Shown here piece by piece: positions 8,225 to 16,225 of a DNA stretch of 64,000 nt; within the stretch, counting starts at the first letter, position 1; each line of letters begins with the position of its first letter. A model generated the notes under the pieces. That model searched no databases. It saw nothing but the letters and a program-made list of their open reading frames with translations, and was not told the DNA's origin. Position numbers and translations under genes: made by a program. The stretch lies in NCBI RefSeq assembly GCF_014652915.1, contig NZ_BMZS01000011.1, positions 186,001-250,000 on the forward strand, given 5' to 3'. Source of the DNA: Thalassobaculum fulvum (GTDB taxonomy: Bacteria > Pseudomonadota > Alphaproteobacteria > Thalassobaculales > Thalassobaculaceae).

Positions 8225-9364
8225 TCAGGCGTTGGTGATCTTGTCGACGTAGACCTGCCGCATCGGCGCGAACCAGGGCGTGTCGGCCTGCCACCACCAC
8301 AGGTTCGACAGGGTCTCGGCCGTGTAGATCTCGCCGAACGTCTTGGCATATTGCTCGCCGGCGAAGTCGGCGGCCTTGGTGGCGGCCGAGTTGTAGCCGG
8401 TGTTCTGCACGTGCAGGCCGGCCATCGCGCCGTCGTACAGGGCGTTGATGAAGGCGTAGGCCTGCTCGACATTGGCGGCGCCGGACGGGATCGCGACCGA
8501 GTCCATCCAGGTGATGCCGCCTTCCTTCGGCATCCGGTACTTCCACTTCTTGTCGACGTCCCAGCCGAGCTTGATGCCGGTGGTGTCCCAGGTCTGGCCG
8601 ATGGTGCAGCCGGCCTGGGTGAACGCGTTGGTCGCCTCGGTGGCGTTGTTCCAGAACGCGCCGACGTTCTTCTTGTGCTCGATCACGAAGGTCGCGACCG
8701 CGTCCCAGACCCGCTTGGCGTCGTCCTCGGACTTGTAGACGTCCAGCATCCGGTTCGACTTCACCTTGCCGATGGCGTCGAGGTACAGGCCGGTGCCCAT
8801 GATCACCGACTTCTGGCGGAACGCGGCCTTCTTGTCGAGGCCGTCGGCCCACAGCGAGCCGAACGACACCTCGGCGTCGGACATCTTGTGGACCGAGCTG
8901 TCGAAGGTCACCGCCTCGGTGCCCCAGTTGAACGGCAGCGCCACCCGCTTGCCGTCCTGCACGCCGCCGAGCGCGATCGAGTCGCGCACCATCGACGGAA
9001 TGATGTTGTCCATCATGACCTTGGACTCGTCGATCGGCTGCAGCAGCATGCTGCCGTCGGCCCGGTAGTTCGGGACGTTGGTGACCGACGGGAAGATCAC
9101 GTCGAAGCCCTTGCCGCCGGCGGCCTTCAGCTTCTGCTCGGCCTCGTCGTTCGAGCCGTAGGTCGACAGGTTGATCGTAATGCCGGTGTCCTTCTGGAAC
9201 TTCTCGATCATGTTCGGCTGCACGTAGTCGCCCCAGGCGAACACGTTGACGGTTCCGGAGGAGGCGAGAGCGTCGTGGGCACGCAGGACCACGGGGGCGG
9301 CCAGCGCCGATGCGGCGACGGCGGCCGAGCCGCGGAGAACGGTACGGCGGGTGATCTTCGTCAT
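8225..9364 (-). CDS. periplasmic substrate-binding protein, PotD/PotF type
   Basis: A 379-residue extracellular solute-binding protein. The N terminus TRRTVLRGSAAVAASALAA is a Tat-like signal, and the mature chain starts with the spermidine/putrescine-binding fold segment TVNVFAWGDYVQPNMIEKF. It is the first gene of an operon followed by ATPase and two permeases (PotA-PotB-PotC order). Polyamine or a related amine is the family expectation; ligand residues were not checked. The ATG at 9364 begins the signal, and the longer upstream open frame is not homologous. Confidence 0.9.
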   Translation of the reverse strand: MTKITRRTVLRGSAAVAASALAAPVVLRAHDALASSGTVNVFAWGDYVQPNMIEKFQKDTGITINLSTYGSNDEAEQKLKAAGGKGFDVIFPSVTNVPNYRADGSMLLQPIDESKVMMDNIIPSMVRDSIALGGVQDGKRVALPFNWGTEAVTFDSSVHKMSDAEVSFGSLWADGLDKKAAFRQKSVIMGTGLYLDAIGKVKSNRMLDVYKSEDDAKRVWDAVATFVIEHKKNVGAFWNNATEATNAFTQAGCTIGQTWDTTGIKLGWDVDKKWKYRMPKEGGITWMDSVAIPSGAANVEQAYAFINALYDGAMAGLHVQNTGYNSAATKAADFAGEQYAKTFGEIYTAETLSNLWWWQADTPWFAPMRQVYVDKITNA

Positions 9365-9701
9365 GATCTTGACCCTCGTTGATGACTGACGGTTCGGAGG
9401 GCGGACCCGCCCCCGACGGGGCAGCCGCGCTGACCGGCAGCGGCATAGCTTGCCGCTTGCGTCAGCAATGTGACAACGAAGTGACGCTTTCGTTAACGAA
9501 AATTTTTCACCGTATTCGACAACCAAGCCAAGGCATCGTTTTCGTTGGTGAAAACCGCCGCACTGGCTCGTCCTCCCGGCCTGGTTGCCGCTCGCAGGGC
9601 GGCTATGGCCGGATGACTCGGCTGGTCCGCCCGGAACCGGGTCAGGGGATCCGGGTCGATCTCGAGGATCTCGGAGTCCGCGCACCCGCCGGGTTCTGAT
9701 C
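9365..9701. promoter_or_regulatory. 337-bp gene-free region with two operator-like palindromes
   Basis: No credible gene is seen. It lies upstream of the minus-strand polyamine-type ABC operon. A perfect 14-bp palindrome TTTCGTTAACGAAA occupies 9488-9501, and a related imperfect one, TTTTCGTTGGTGAAAA, occupies 9539-9554, about 52 bp apart centre to centre. The stretch 9470-9560 is clearly more AT-rich than its surroundings, which is where a promoter would be expected. The cognate regulator is not identified. Confidence 0.5.
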
Positions 9702-10316
9702 TCAGGTCCGGAGAATGCCGGCCGGGTTGAGCGTCACGGGGATCAGCCCGGTGCCCGGGTCGCGATGCGCCAGTCCGGCGAGGCGGGCGATGTCGAGCCG
9801 GTCGGCGCCGGCCTCGAGGCGGCACAGATAGAGCAGCCACAGGGCCACCGCGTCCGCGGTCCCGCGCCGGAACGGCAGCCAGATGCGGTCGTGGGTGATG
9901 GTCAGCCCGTGCTGCGTCTCCATGACCCGGTTGGTCCAGGTCGGAGCGGCCCGTGCGCACAGCCGGCGGAAGTGCTCCAGCAGCAGGCGCGGGGTAGCGA
10001 CGTACACCCCTTGAGAGACCAGGCGGCCGGTCAGGTCGACACCGGCCTGCTCGGCGATGTGGGACCCGACCAGCCGGTAGCGGATGTCTCGCCCGCCGTC
10101 GATCACGTCGTACAGCGAGATCCATCCCATCCAGGGCAGCAGGGACACAGGATCGACCGCGTCCCAATCGGGAAGCCTGTGGTCGCTGCGGGGCAGCGCC
10201 CGCCACCAGGCGAGCAGGGCGCGCGCATCCTCCTTCGTGCAGTCCTCGGCGGCCAGCAACGGCGCCATCTCGATGCCGTCGACCTTGTCCGCGTCGGCCG
10301 TCGATGTGGCCGTCAT
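9702..10316 (-). CDS. stand-alone PAS_5 domain protein
   Basis: A 204-residue protein matching the PAS_5 family, common in Rhodospirillales: WWRALPRSDHRLPDWDAVDP, then the core strands DIRYRLVGSHIAEQAGVDLTGR. It has no output domain, membrane segment or signal. The ATG at 10316 is preferred over a TTG two codons upstream. Six members of this family occur in the window; this one and those at 13838 and 37886 are the divergent ones. Role unknown; PAS_5 proteins are presumed sensors. Confidence 0.8.
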   Translation of the reverse strand: MTATSTADADKVDGIEMAPLLAAEDCTKEDARALLAWWRALPRSDHRLPDWDAVDPVSLLPWMGWISLYDVIDGGRDIRYRLVGSHIAEQAGVDLTGRLVSQGVYVATPRLLLEHFRRLCARAAPTWTNRVMETQHGLTITHDRIWLPFRRGTADAVALWLLYLCRLEAGADRLDIARLAGLAHRDPGTGLIPVTLNPAGILRT

Positions 10317-10436
10317 CGCCAAGCTCTCGTACCTCCCGTGCGACTCACCCTGGCCTTACCACGATACCTTTAAGGCGATCTTAATGGCCGGGTCGGCTAT
10401 CTCCGGTGGCGTCGCGGCAGCCGTCACGGCCCGCGG

Positions 10437-11204
10437 TTACCGGTACCGGCTGCGTTCGTACTCCGCCAGGGCCCGCGGCATTGCGGCCTGCAGGTTCTCG
10501 ATCCGGGAGCCCGGCGACGGGTGCGTCGACAGGAACTCGGGCGGGCGGTTGCCGCCCGCCGCCTCGAAGTTGCGCCAGAGTTCGACGGCGGCCCGCGGGT
10601 CGTAGCCGGCCCGCGCCATCAGCAGCAGGCCGATCTGGTCGGCCTCGGCTTCCTGGTCGCGGGTGAACGGCAGGATCAGGCCGAGCGTCGCCGCCTGGGC
10701 GAACAGCTCGGTCATCGCCGGGAACTGGGCGCCCAGCGCCTGCTGGCCGATCTGCACGACTGCCTGGCGCGACACCCGTTCGGCGCTGTGCTTGGCGATC
10801 GCGTGGCCGACCTCGTGCGCCATCACCGCGGCCAGCTGCGCATCGGTCTTCGCGACCCTGAACAGCCCGGTGTTCACGCCGACCTTGCCGCCGGGCAGCG
10901 CGAAGGCGTTGGGTTCGTCGTCCTCGAACACCGTGAACTCCCACGCCATCCCCGGCTGGCCGCTGACATCGGCGATGCGCCGGCCGATCTCGTTGACCGG
11001 CCCGGTAAAGCGCGGGTCGCTCGAGACGCCCTTCTCGCTCCTGATCTGCCGGTAGGCCTCGACCCCCATCTGCTCGGCCTGCGCGTCCGGCAGCAGGATG
11101 AGCTGGCGTCGGCCGGTGACCGGGGCGTTGGTGCAGGCGGCGACCGTCACCGCCAGGGCGACGGCGGCGGCGATGGGATGGAGCAGGGCGAGGCGGTTCA
11201 GCAT
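10437..11204 (-). CDS. M48 family zinc metalloprotease, lipoprotein
   Basis: A 255-residue protein with a lipobox-type signal (VALAVTVAACTNAP), so probably membrane-anchored in the periplasm. The zinc site HEVGH occurs in AAVMAHEVGHAIAKHSAER, and the third ligand region is RDQEAEADQIGLLLM, diagnostic of peptidase M48 (Oma1/BepA/LoiP group). The expected role is quality control of envelope proteins. Size and architecture (signal plus M48, no TPR) resemble LoiP-like proteins. Confidence 0.9.
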   Translation of the reverse strand: MLNRLALLHPIAAAVALAVTVAACTNAPVTGRRQLILLPDAQAEQMGVEAYRQIRSEKGVSSDPRFTGPVNEIGRRIADVSGQPGMAWEFTVFEDDEPNAFALPGGKVGVNTGLFRVAKTDAQLAAVMAHEVGHAIAKHSAERVSRQAVVQIGQQALGAQFPAMTELFAQAATLGLILPFTRDQEAEADQIGLLLMARAGYDPRAAVELWRNFEAAGGNRPPEFLSTHPSPGSRIENLQAAMPRALAEYERSRYR

Positions 11205-11307
11205 CGTGCGGCGATCCGGTGTGCAGGCGGGACGGGGACTTTGGTTCCGGAACGCGGCGGCGGCACCGGCGGTTCCGCCGGCCGCCGCCCGGTCCCGGTG
11301 CCTGGTC

Positions 11308-11796
11308 TCAGTGATCCGTCGGGTCGCCGCGCCCGAGCCGGTCCGGCAGCGGGCTGCCGGCCTCGACGAACTCCAGCGACACCGAGTTCATGCAGAACCG
11401 GGTTCCGGTCGGCGGCGGGCCGTCGGGGAACACGTGGCCGAGATGGCTGTCGCAGCGCGCGCAGCGGTTCTCCACGCGGATCATGCCGTGGCTGGTGTCG
11501 CGCAGGTTGGCGACGTGGGCCGGGTCGAACGGCGCGAAGAAGCTCGGCCAGCCGGTCCCGGAGTCGAACTTGTGGCGCGACGAGAACAGCGGCAGGCCGC
11601 ACACCCGGCACACGTAGGTCCCGGTCTTCTTGTTGTCGAGCAGGGTGCCGCAGAACGGCCGCTCGGTGCCGTGGTGCAGCAGCACCCGGATCTCCTCCCG
11701 GTCGAGGCCGGCGGTGAGCGCCTTCATCTCGGCGTCGCTCGGGTGGCGCAGATCGTAGCCGGCGGCCGAGGTGTGACCGGTGGCGGCGTCGTTCAT
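11308..11796 (-). CDS. msrB: peptide methionine-R-sulfoxide reductase MsrB
   Basis: A 162-residue enzyme that reduces methionine-R-sulfoxide in proteins. The signature blocks are [32 protein letters not shown] (catalytic Cys in RFCMNS) and two zinc-binding CxxC pairs (CRVCG and CARCD). It lies 32 bp downstream of msrA on the same strand, so the two stereospecific reductases are probably cotranscribed. The ATG at 11796 has a GGGAGACCC ribosome site. Confidence 0.95.
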   Translation of the reverse strand: MNDAATGHTSAAGYDLRHPSDAEMKALTAGLDREEIRVLLHHGTERPFCGTLLDNKKTGTYVCRVCGLPLFSSRHKFDSGTGWPSFFAPFDPAHVANLRDTSHGMIRVENRCARCDSHLGHVFPDGPPPTGTRFCMNSVSLEFVEAGSPLPDRLGRGDPTDH

Positions 11797-11828
11797 GGCT
11801 GGGTCTCCCTGGCTGGAACTGTTGGCGG

Positions 11829-12431
11829 TCAGGCGTCCGATCCGGACTTCAGCCGCTCGGGGTAGGCCCGACGCAGCTTGTCCACCTTCGGGGCGGAAAT
11901 ATGCACGATATAGGGCTGGAACGGATTCCGCGCCGCATAGTCGAAATGATAGTCCTCGGCCTCGTAGAACGCCTCGAGCGGCTCGAGCGTCGTGGCGATC
12001 GGGGCGTCGAACACGCCGGCGGCGTCGAGCTGGCCGATATAGGCCTCGGCCACCCGCCTCTCGTCCTCGTCGGCGTAGAACACCGCCGAGCGGTATTGCG
12101 GCCCGCGGTCGTTGCCCTGGCGGTTCAGCTGGGTCGGGTCGTGGGCGACCGAGAAGAACACCTTCAGCAGCATGCCGAAGCTCGTGCGCGCCGGGTCGTA
12201 GGTGATCGCGATCGCCTCGGCGTGGCCGGTGGTGCCGGAGCACACCGTGCGGTAGTCGGCGGTGTCGGCGGTACCGCCGGCATAGCCCGGCCGGACGTCG
12301 CGGACTCCGGCCAGTTCCTTGAACACCGCCTCGGTGCACCAGAAGCAGCCGCCGGCCAGCACCGCGGTGCGCTCGGCCGGGTCGCCGGCCGGCAGGTCGA
12401 CCGCGGGGTCGGGGAACGACGACGGGGTCAT
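11829..12431 (-). CDS. msrA: peptide methionine-S-sulfoxide reductase MsrA
   Basis: A 200-residue enzyme. The catalytic motif is [14 protein letters not shown] near residue 28, followed by [24 protein letters not shown] and the [19 protein letters not shown] block, all characteristic of MsrA. It repairs methionine-S-sulfoxide using thioredoxin. The ATG at 12431 is preceded by a GGAGGAAGG ribosome site. A 12-bp unit (CGGAACATCGGG) is tandemly duplicated at 12454-12477 in its leader. Confidence 0.95.
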   Translation of the reverse strand: MTPSSFPDPAVDLPAGDPAERTAVLAGGCFWCTEAVFKELAGVRDVRPGYAGGTADTADYRTVCSGTTGHAEAIAITYDPARTSFGMLLKVFFSVAHDPTQLNRQGNDRGPQYRSAVFYADEDERRVAEAYIGQLDAAGVFDAPIATTLEPLEAFYEAEDYHFDYAARNPFQPYIVHISAPKVDKLRRAYPERLKSGSDA

Positions 12432-12453
12432 GGACCTTCCTCCAAATAGCCAT

Positions 12454-12477
12454 CGGAACATCGGGCGGAACATCGGG
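12454..12477. repeat. 12-bp tandem duplication in msrA leader
   Basis: CGGAACATCGGG occurs twice in direct tandem, 23 bp upstream of the msrA start. It could be simple slippage or a pair of protein-binding sites; nothing else distinguishes these. Confidence 0.4.
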
Positions 12478-12709
12478 CGGCACCTCCCGGTCGCGGCAGG
12501 CGACGTCCCGCAAGATGTGGGACAGCGGCGGTGGCTGTCGAGAGGGGCGCACGGAACCGTGTAGGGCCCGTCGCCGGCAGGGGGCACCGTCGGCGGGCCG
12601 GCCGCCGTACGTATCTCTACGGAAGCGGCCCGGCGGTTCGGGGCAGCTACTATTGCCCCGGTCCGAAGGTCGGCAGGGGCGTGCCGAAGGCCGCCCCGTT
12701 GGGGGGCAA

Positions 12710-13243
12710 ATGGATCCACATCCGAGCGTGGCACGGGCTCGCGAACTGCTGGATGTCGTCGGGGACGACGAACTGCGGCGGATGCTCGAATACTGGCTGT
12801 CGATCCACCCCGGGCGGTGCCTGCCGTCACGCCGGGACTTCGATCCGGCCGCCGTTCCCCACCTGCTCGGCCGCATGGCGCTCACCGATGTCGAGTACGA
12901 CCCGATCCGCTTCCGGGTGAGGGTGATGGGGACCGGGCTCACAGCCGCCTTCGGGCGCGACCTGACCGGGCGGTATCTGCACGAGGCGATACCGGAGTTC
13001 GAAGCCAGCTACACCTGCGCCCATCGGGTCGAGGTCGCGATGACCGGCCTGCCGGGCCATTGCGCGGAGATCCCGGCGGTCCCGTTCAGGATCGACTTCG
13101 CGGCGTCGGAGCGGCTCTACCTGCCGTTCTCGAGCGACGGGGCCGGTGTCGACATGATGCTGACCATGACGACGTTCCTGGCCGACCGGGCGACCCTGTC
13201 GCCGTTCGCCGGACGCTCCGGGCCCCCGCCCGCCGTCTCGTGA
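12710..13243 (+). CDS. stand-alone PAS_5 domain protein (paralogue group A)
   Basis: A 177-residue protein consisting of one PAS_5 domain: [21 protein letters not shown], then [27 protein letters not shown] and the C-terminal strand [17 protein letters not shown]. It closely resembles the products at 13336 and 18203 over the full length, indicating recent paralogy. The ATG at 12710 fits the common start of these three (a short acidic/basic tag, then HPSxAR). No effector domain is present. It follows a 278-bp gap after msrA. Confidence 0.82.
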   Translation: MDPHPSVARARELLDVVGDDELRRMLEYWLSIHPGRCLPSRRDFDPAAVPHLLGRMALTDVEYDPIRFRVRVMGTGLTAAFGRDLTGRYLHEAIPEFEASYTCAHRVEVAMTGLPGHCAEIPAVPFRIDFAASERLYLPFSSDGAGVDMMLTMTTFLADRATLSPFAGRSGPPPAVS

Positions 13244-13335
13244 CCGGGGCGGTCGGCTGGATCGCCGCCGCATTCTGGTGTACGCACCCGGTAGGTCGAC
13301 GGACGGGGGCAGTCGGCCGAACTCCGGGGGGAGCT

Positions 13336-13884
13336 TTGAGCGAGCATCCGAGCATCGCGCGGACCAGGGAGATCCTGGCCGTCGCGCAGGATGACGATCT
13401 GCGGGAACTGCTGCGCTACTGGCTGGCCCTGCATCCGGCGGCCCGGCTGCCGGAGCGGGCTGCGTTCGACCCGCTCGCGGTGCCGATGGCGCTGCCGCGC
13501 CTGGTGCTGACGGAGGTCGAGCGCGACCCGTACCGGTTCAGGGTCCGGGTGATGGGCACGGCGATCGTGACGGCGTTCGGTGCCGATTTCACCGGGCGCT
13601 ACCTGGACGAGGTGCTTCCGGATTTCGAAAGCGACTACAGTTACCTGCATCGGGTGGAGGTCGTGGAGACCGGCATGCCGAACTACCGCCACGGCGACGC
13701 CCGGATGTCGTTCAAGCTGGACTTCGCGCCGCTCGAGCGGGTCTACCTGCCGTTCGCGAGCGACGGCGAGCGGGTCGACATGATCCTGGCGATGGCGGTG
13801 TATCTGGCGCGGCATCCCCCGGCCGCAGGCCGGGCGCTCAGGCGCAGTGTCCCGCATCGGGTCGGCGGAATGCCTCCGCGGTGA
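13336..13884 (+). CDS. stand-alone PAS_5 domain protein (paralogue group A), TTG start
   Basis: A 182-residue protein: [81 protein letters not shown]. The TTG at 13336 is the only start that aligns with the N termini of its paralogues and has a GGGGGGAGC ribosome site. The last 47 bp overlap the end of the opposite-strand PAS gene at 13838. The C-terminal 25 residues are Arg-rich and lack similarity to the paralogues, consistent with a late stop acquired inside the neighbouring gene. Confidence 0.78.
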   Translation: MSEHPSIARTREILAVAQDDDLRELLRYWLALHPAARLPERAAFDPLAVPMALPRLVLTEVERDPYRFRVRVMGTAIVTAFGADFTGRYLDEVLPDFESDYSYLHRVEVVETGMPNYRHGDARMSFKLDFAPLERVYLPFASDGERVDMILAMAVYLARHPPAAGRALRRSVPHRVGGMPPR

Positions 13885-14434
13885 CCGGAACGTAGCGGTT
13901 CTCGGTGGTGCCGCGGGCGATGTCGTGGACGAAGAAGTGGAAGCCGTCGGGCAGCGGTCCGGGCGGGTCGTCGCGCAGCTGCGCGGTGCTGCTCAGCGAC
14001 AGGCAGCCGAGCAGCAGCAGGCGGTCCTGGCGGATCACCGGCATGAGCACGCGCTCGAAGCTGAGGAAATCGCGGGTCGGCAGCACCACGTTTCCCTTGA
14101 ACAGGCAGATCGTGCCGTCGAATACCCGCTCGAAATACGGCGAGACGATCGCGTAGATCGCCGGCGGCACCACCTGGTCCAGGTACCGGCCGGTGTGCTG
14201 GCTGCCGAACAGGCTGTTCACCGCTTCGCCGGAGACCCGGTAGCGCAGCCGGCCGTCGTGGCGCTCCAGCAGGTAGAGGTGCGGCAGCAGCGCCGGGACG
14301 TCCAGCGGATCGAACTCGGGCGGCTCCGGACGATCGCCGTCGGCCTGGCGGCCCGTCCAGAACTCGAGCACGTCGACGCTCTGCCGGTAGTGGCAGCGTT
14401 CGTGGGCCAGGTCGAGAACGTCCCGGGCGGTCAT
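13838..14434 (-). CDS. stand-alone PAS_5 domain protein (divergent)
   Basis: A 198-residue protein with the PAS_5 pattern LEFWTGRQADGDRPEPPEFDP, RLRYRVSGEAVNSLFGSQHTGRYLDQV and a modified C-terminal strand (SFERVLMPVIRQDRLLLLG). It runs convergently with the paralogue at 13336 and shares 47 bp with it. The ATG at 14434 gives the same spacing to the FW motif as in the other family members; an ATG at 14507 would add 24 residues and cannot be excluded. Confidence 0.75.
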   Translation of the reverse strand: MTARDVLDLAHERCHYRQSVDVLEFWTGRQADGDRPEPPEFDPLDVPALLPHLYLLERHDGRLRYRVSGEAVNSLFGSQHTGRYLDQVVPPAIYAIVSPYFERVFDGTICLFKGNVVLPTRDFLSFERVLMPVIRQDRLLLLGCLSLSSTAQLRDDPPGPLPDGFHFFVHDIARGTTENRYVPVTAEAFRRPDAGHCA

Positions 14435-14636
14435 GACGGCAGTCTCGCTGTTCCCGCACTCGGCCCCGCCGGTTCCCGGTTCTCGAGGAGCCCTTCCGTT
14501 CACCATAGTGTCGCACCCGTCTCCTGAGAACCATTGCGGCATTCCCTTAGCCGGCGGGTCGACGGCGAGCGCAAGCGCTTGGAACGGTGGCGGGCTGGCC
14601 CTACCATCGGCCGTCTCTCTGGCGAGGTGCGGACCG

Positions 14637-16196
14637 GTGCTGCGGCAGATCTTCCTGGGTGTGACGCTGCTGCTCGGCTCGGCCGGCGGGCTGGTGGTCG
14701 AGATCGTCGCCGGCCGGCTGATCGCACCCTATGTCGGCATGTCGCTGTACACCTGGACGGCGATCATCGCGGTGGTGCTGGCCGGGCTGTCGGCCGGGCA
14801 CTGGATCGGCGGCAGGATGGCCGCCGCCCGGGTCAGCGACGTCGGCGCGATGCGGCGGCTGGCGCTCGCGCTCGCGCTCGCCAGCGTCAGCAGCTTCGCC
14901 TCGCTCGGCCTGCTCCGCGTCCTGTCCGGCCCGCTGCTGGGCAGCGGGCTCGGCACGGTCCCGGTCGTGATCCTGCTCAGCACGGCGCTGTTCCTGCTGC
15001 CCAGCCTGTTCGTCGGCATCGTGGCACCGATCGTCACCCGGCTGGCGGTCGGCCTGCGGCCGGAGGACCCCGGCCCGGTGATCGGCCGGATGTACGCGAT
15101 CGGGACGCTCGGCAGCATCGCGGGGACGCTGGCCGCCGGATACCTGTTCATCGCCTGGATCGGCTCGACCGGCACGATCGTCGCGGTCGCCACCGTCTAC
15201 GCCGTGCTCGCCCTGTCGTGCGCCCTGCAGACCGGCCGCGGCTTCGCGGGCCGCACCGGGCTCGGCATCGTGCTGCTGCTCGGCGCCATCGGCGCCTGGA
15301 CCCAGGCGACCGGGGCGTTCCTGTCGCCCTGCGAACGCGAGAGCGACTACTTCTGCATCCGCATCGACGACTTCTCGGCGGTCAGCGGCCGGCCGAGCGC
15401 GCTGATCGCGCTCGACCACCTGGCGCACAGCATCAACGACCGCGACGACCCGACGCTGCTGTTCAACCCCTACATCCACTTCGTCGACGAGTACGCGCGC
15501 CGGCGCCTCGCCTACGGCCCCGGCCGGCCGGTCGGCGCGTTCTTCGTGGGCGGCGGCGGCTACACCCTGCCGCGGGCCTGGGCGGCCGAGATGCCGGCGG
15601 CCCGGCTGGTGGTGGCCGAGATCGACCCGGCGGTGACCGCGGCGGCGCGCCGGCACCTGTGGCTGGACCCCGATCTGCCGGCCCTGGAGATCCATCACCG
15701 CGACGCGCGGGTGCTGCTGCAGTCGTTGCCGGCGGTGCCGGCCTTCGACGTGGTGTTCGGCGACGCCTTCCACGACATCTCGGTGCCGGCCCACCTGGTC
15801 ACCCGCGAGTTCCACCGCGAGATCGCCCGCCGGCTGACCGACCGGGGCTTCTACGTCGCCAACGCGGTGGACGACGGCCGCCGGCCGCGGTTCGTGGCGG
15901 CGCTGGCCCGCACCCTCGCCACCGACTTCGCGGCGGTCGAGGTGTGGGCCGAGGTGGAGGCGCTGTCGGCCGCGACCGCCGGCACCGAGACCCGGATCAC
16001 CTACGTCGTGGTCGCGGGCCACCGGGACAGCGGGATCGACCGCCTGCCGGCGTCCCGCGGGATCGCGCGGTTCTGGCTGCGGCTGCCGGTGGACGGGGTG
16101 CTGCGCGTCGCCGGCGACGACGTTCCGGTCCTGACCGACGACTTCGCCCCGGTCGACCGGCTGATGGCGACGCTGCTGCTGGCGCCGGAGGAGTGA
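14637..16196 (+). CDS. membrane-fused spermidine-synthase-like protein
   Basis: A 519-residue two-part protein. Residues 1-225 hold about seven hydrophobic helices of the MFS-like module that accompanies some spermidine synthases (GSAGGLVVEIVAGRLIAPYVG, then LSAGHWIGGRMA). Residues 290-480 form an aminopropyltransferase/methyltransferase fold with FFVGGGGYTLPR, the acidic VVAEIDPAV and FDVVFGDAFHD. Whether it makes polyamines is uncertain, because many such fusions are uncharacterised. The GTG at 14637 follows a GGCGAGG ribosome site. A 16-bp duplication covers its stop codon. Confidence 0.82.
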   Translation: MLRQIFLGVTLLLGSAGGLVVEIVAGRLIAPYVGMSLYTWTAIIAVVLAGLSAGHWIGGRMAAARVSDVGAMRRLALALALASVSSFASLGLLRVLSGPLLGSGLGTVPVVILLSTALFLLPSLFVGIVAPIVTRLAVGLRPEDPGPVIGRMYAIGTLGSIAGTLAAGYLFIAWIGSTGTIVAVATVYAVLALSCALQTGRGFAGRTGLGIVLLLGAIGAWTQATGAFLSPCERESDYFCIRIDDFSAVSGRPSALIALDHLAHSINDRDDPTLLFNPYIHFVDEYARRRLAYGPGRPVGAFFVGGGGYTLPRAWAAEMPAARLVVAEIDPAVTAAARRHLWLDPDLPALEIHHRDARVLLQSLPAVPAFDVVFGDAFHDISVPAHLVTREFHREIARRLTDRGFYVANAVDDGRRPRFVAALARTLATDFAAVEVWAEVEALSAATAGTETRITYVVVAGHRDSGIDRLPASRGIARFWLRLPVDGVLRVAGDDVPVLTDDFAPVDRLMATLLLAPEE

Positions 16197-16216
16197 GGCC
16201 CCGGAGGAGTGAGGCC
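16185..16216. repeat. 16-bp exact tandem duplication spanning a stop codon
   Basis: CCGGAGGAGTGAGGCC is repeated head to tail; the first copy contains the last codons and TGA of the spermidine-synthase-like gene and the second lies just beyond. It is probably a recent slippage event with no coding effect. Confidence 0.6.
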
Positions 16217-16225
16217 CCGGTCGGG

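Noticed and set aside
9379-9699. Possible small gene (106 codons, plus strand) in the 337-bp gap
   Set aside because: It has no ribosome site, no hydrophobic or domain pattern, and lies over the palindromes of the ABC promoter region.
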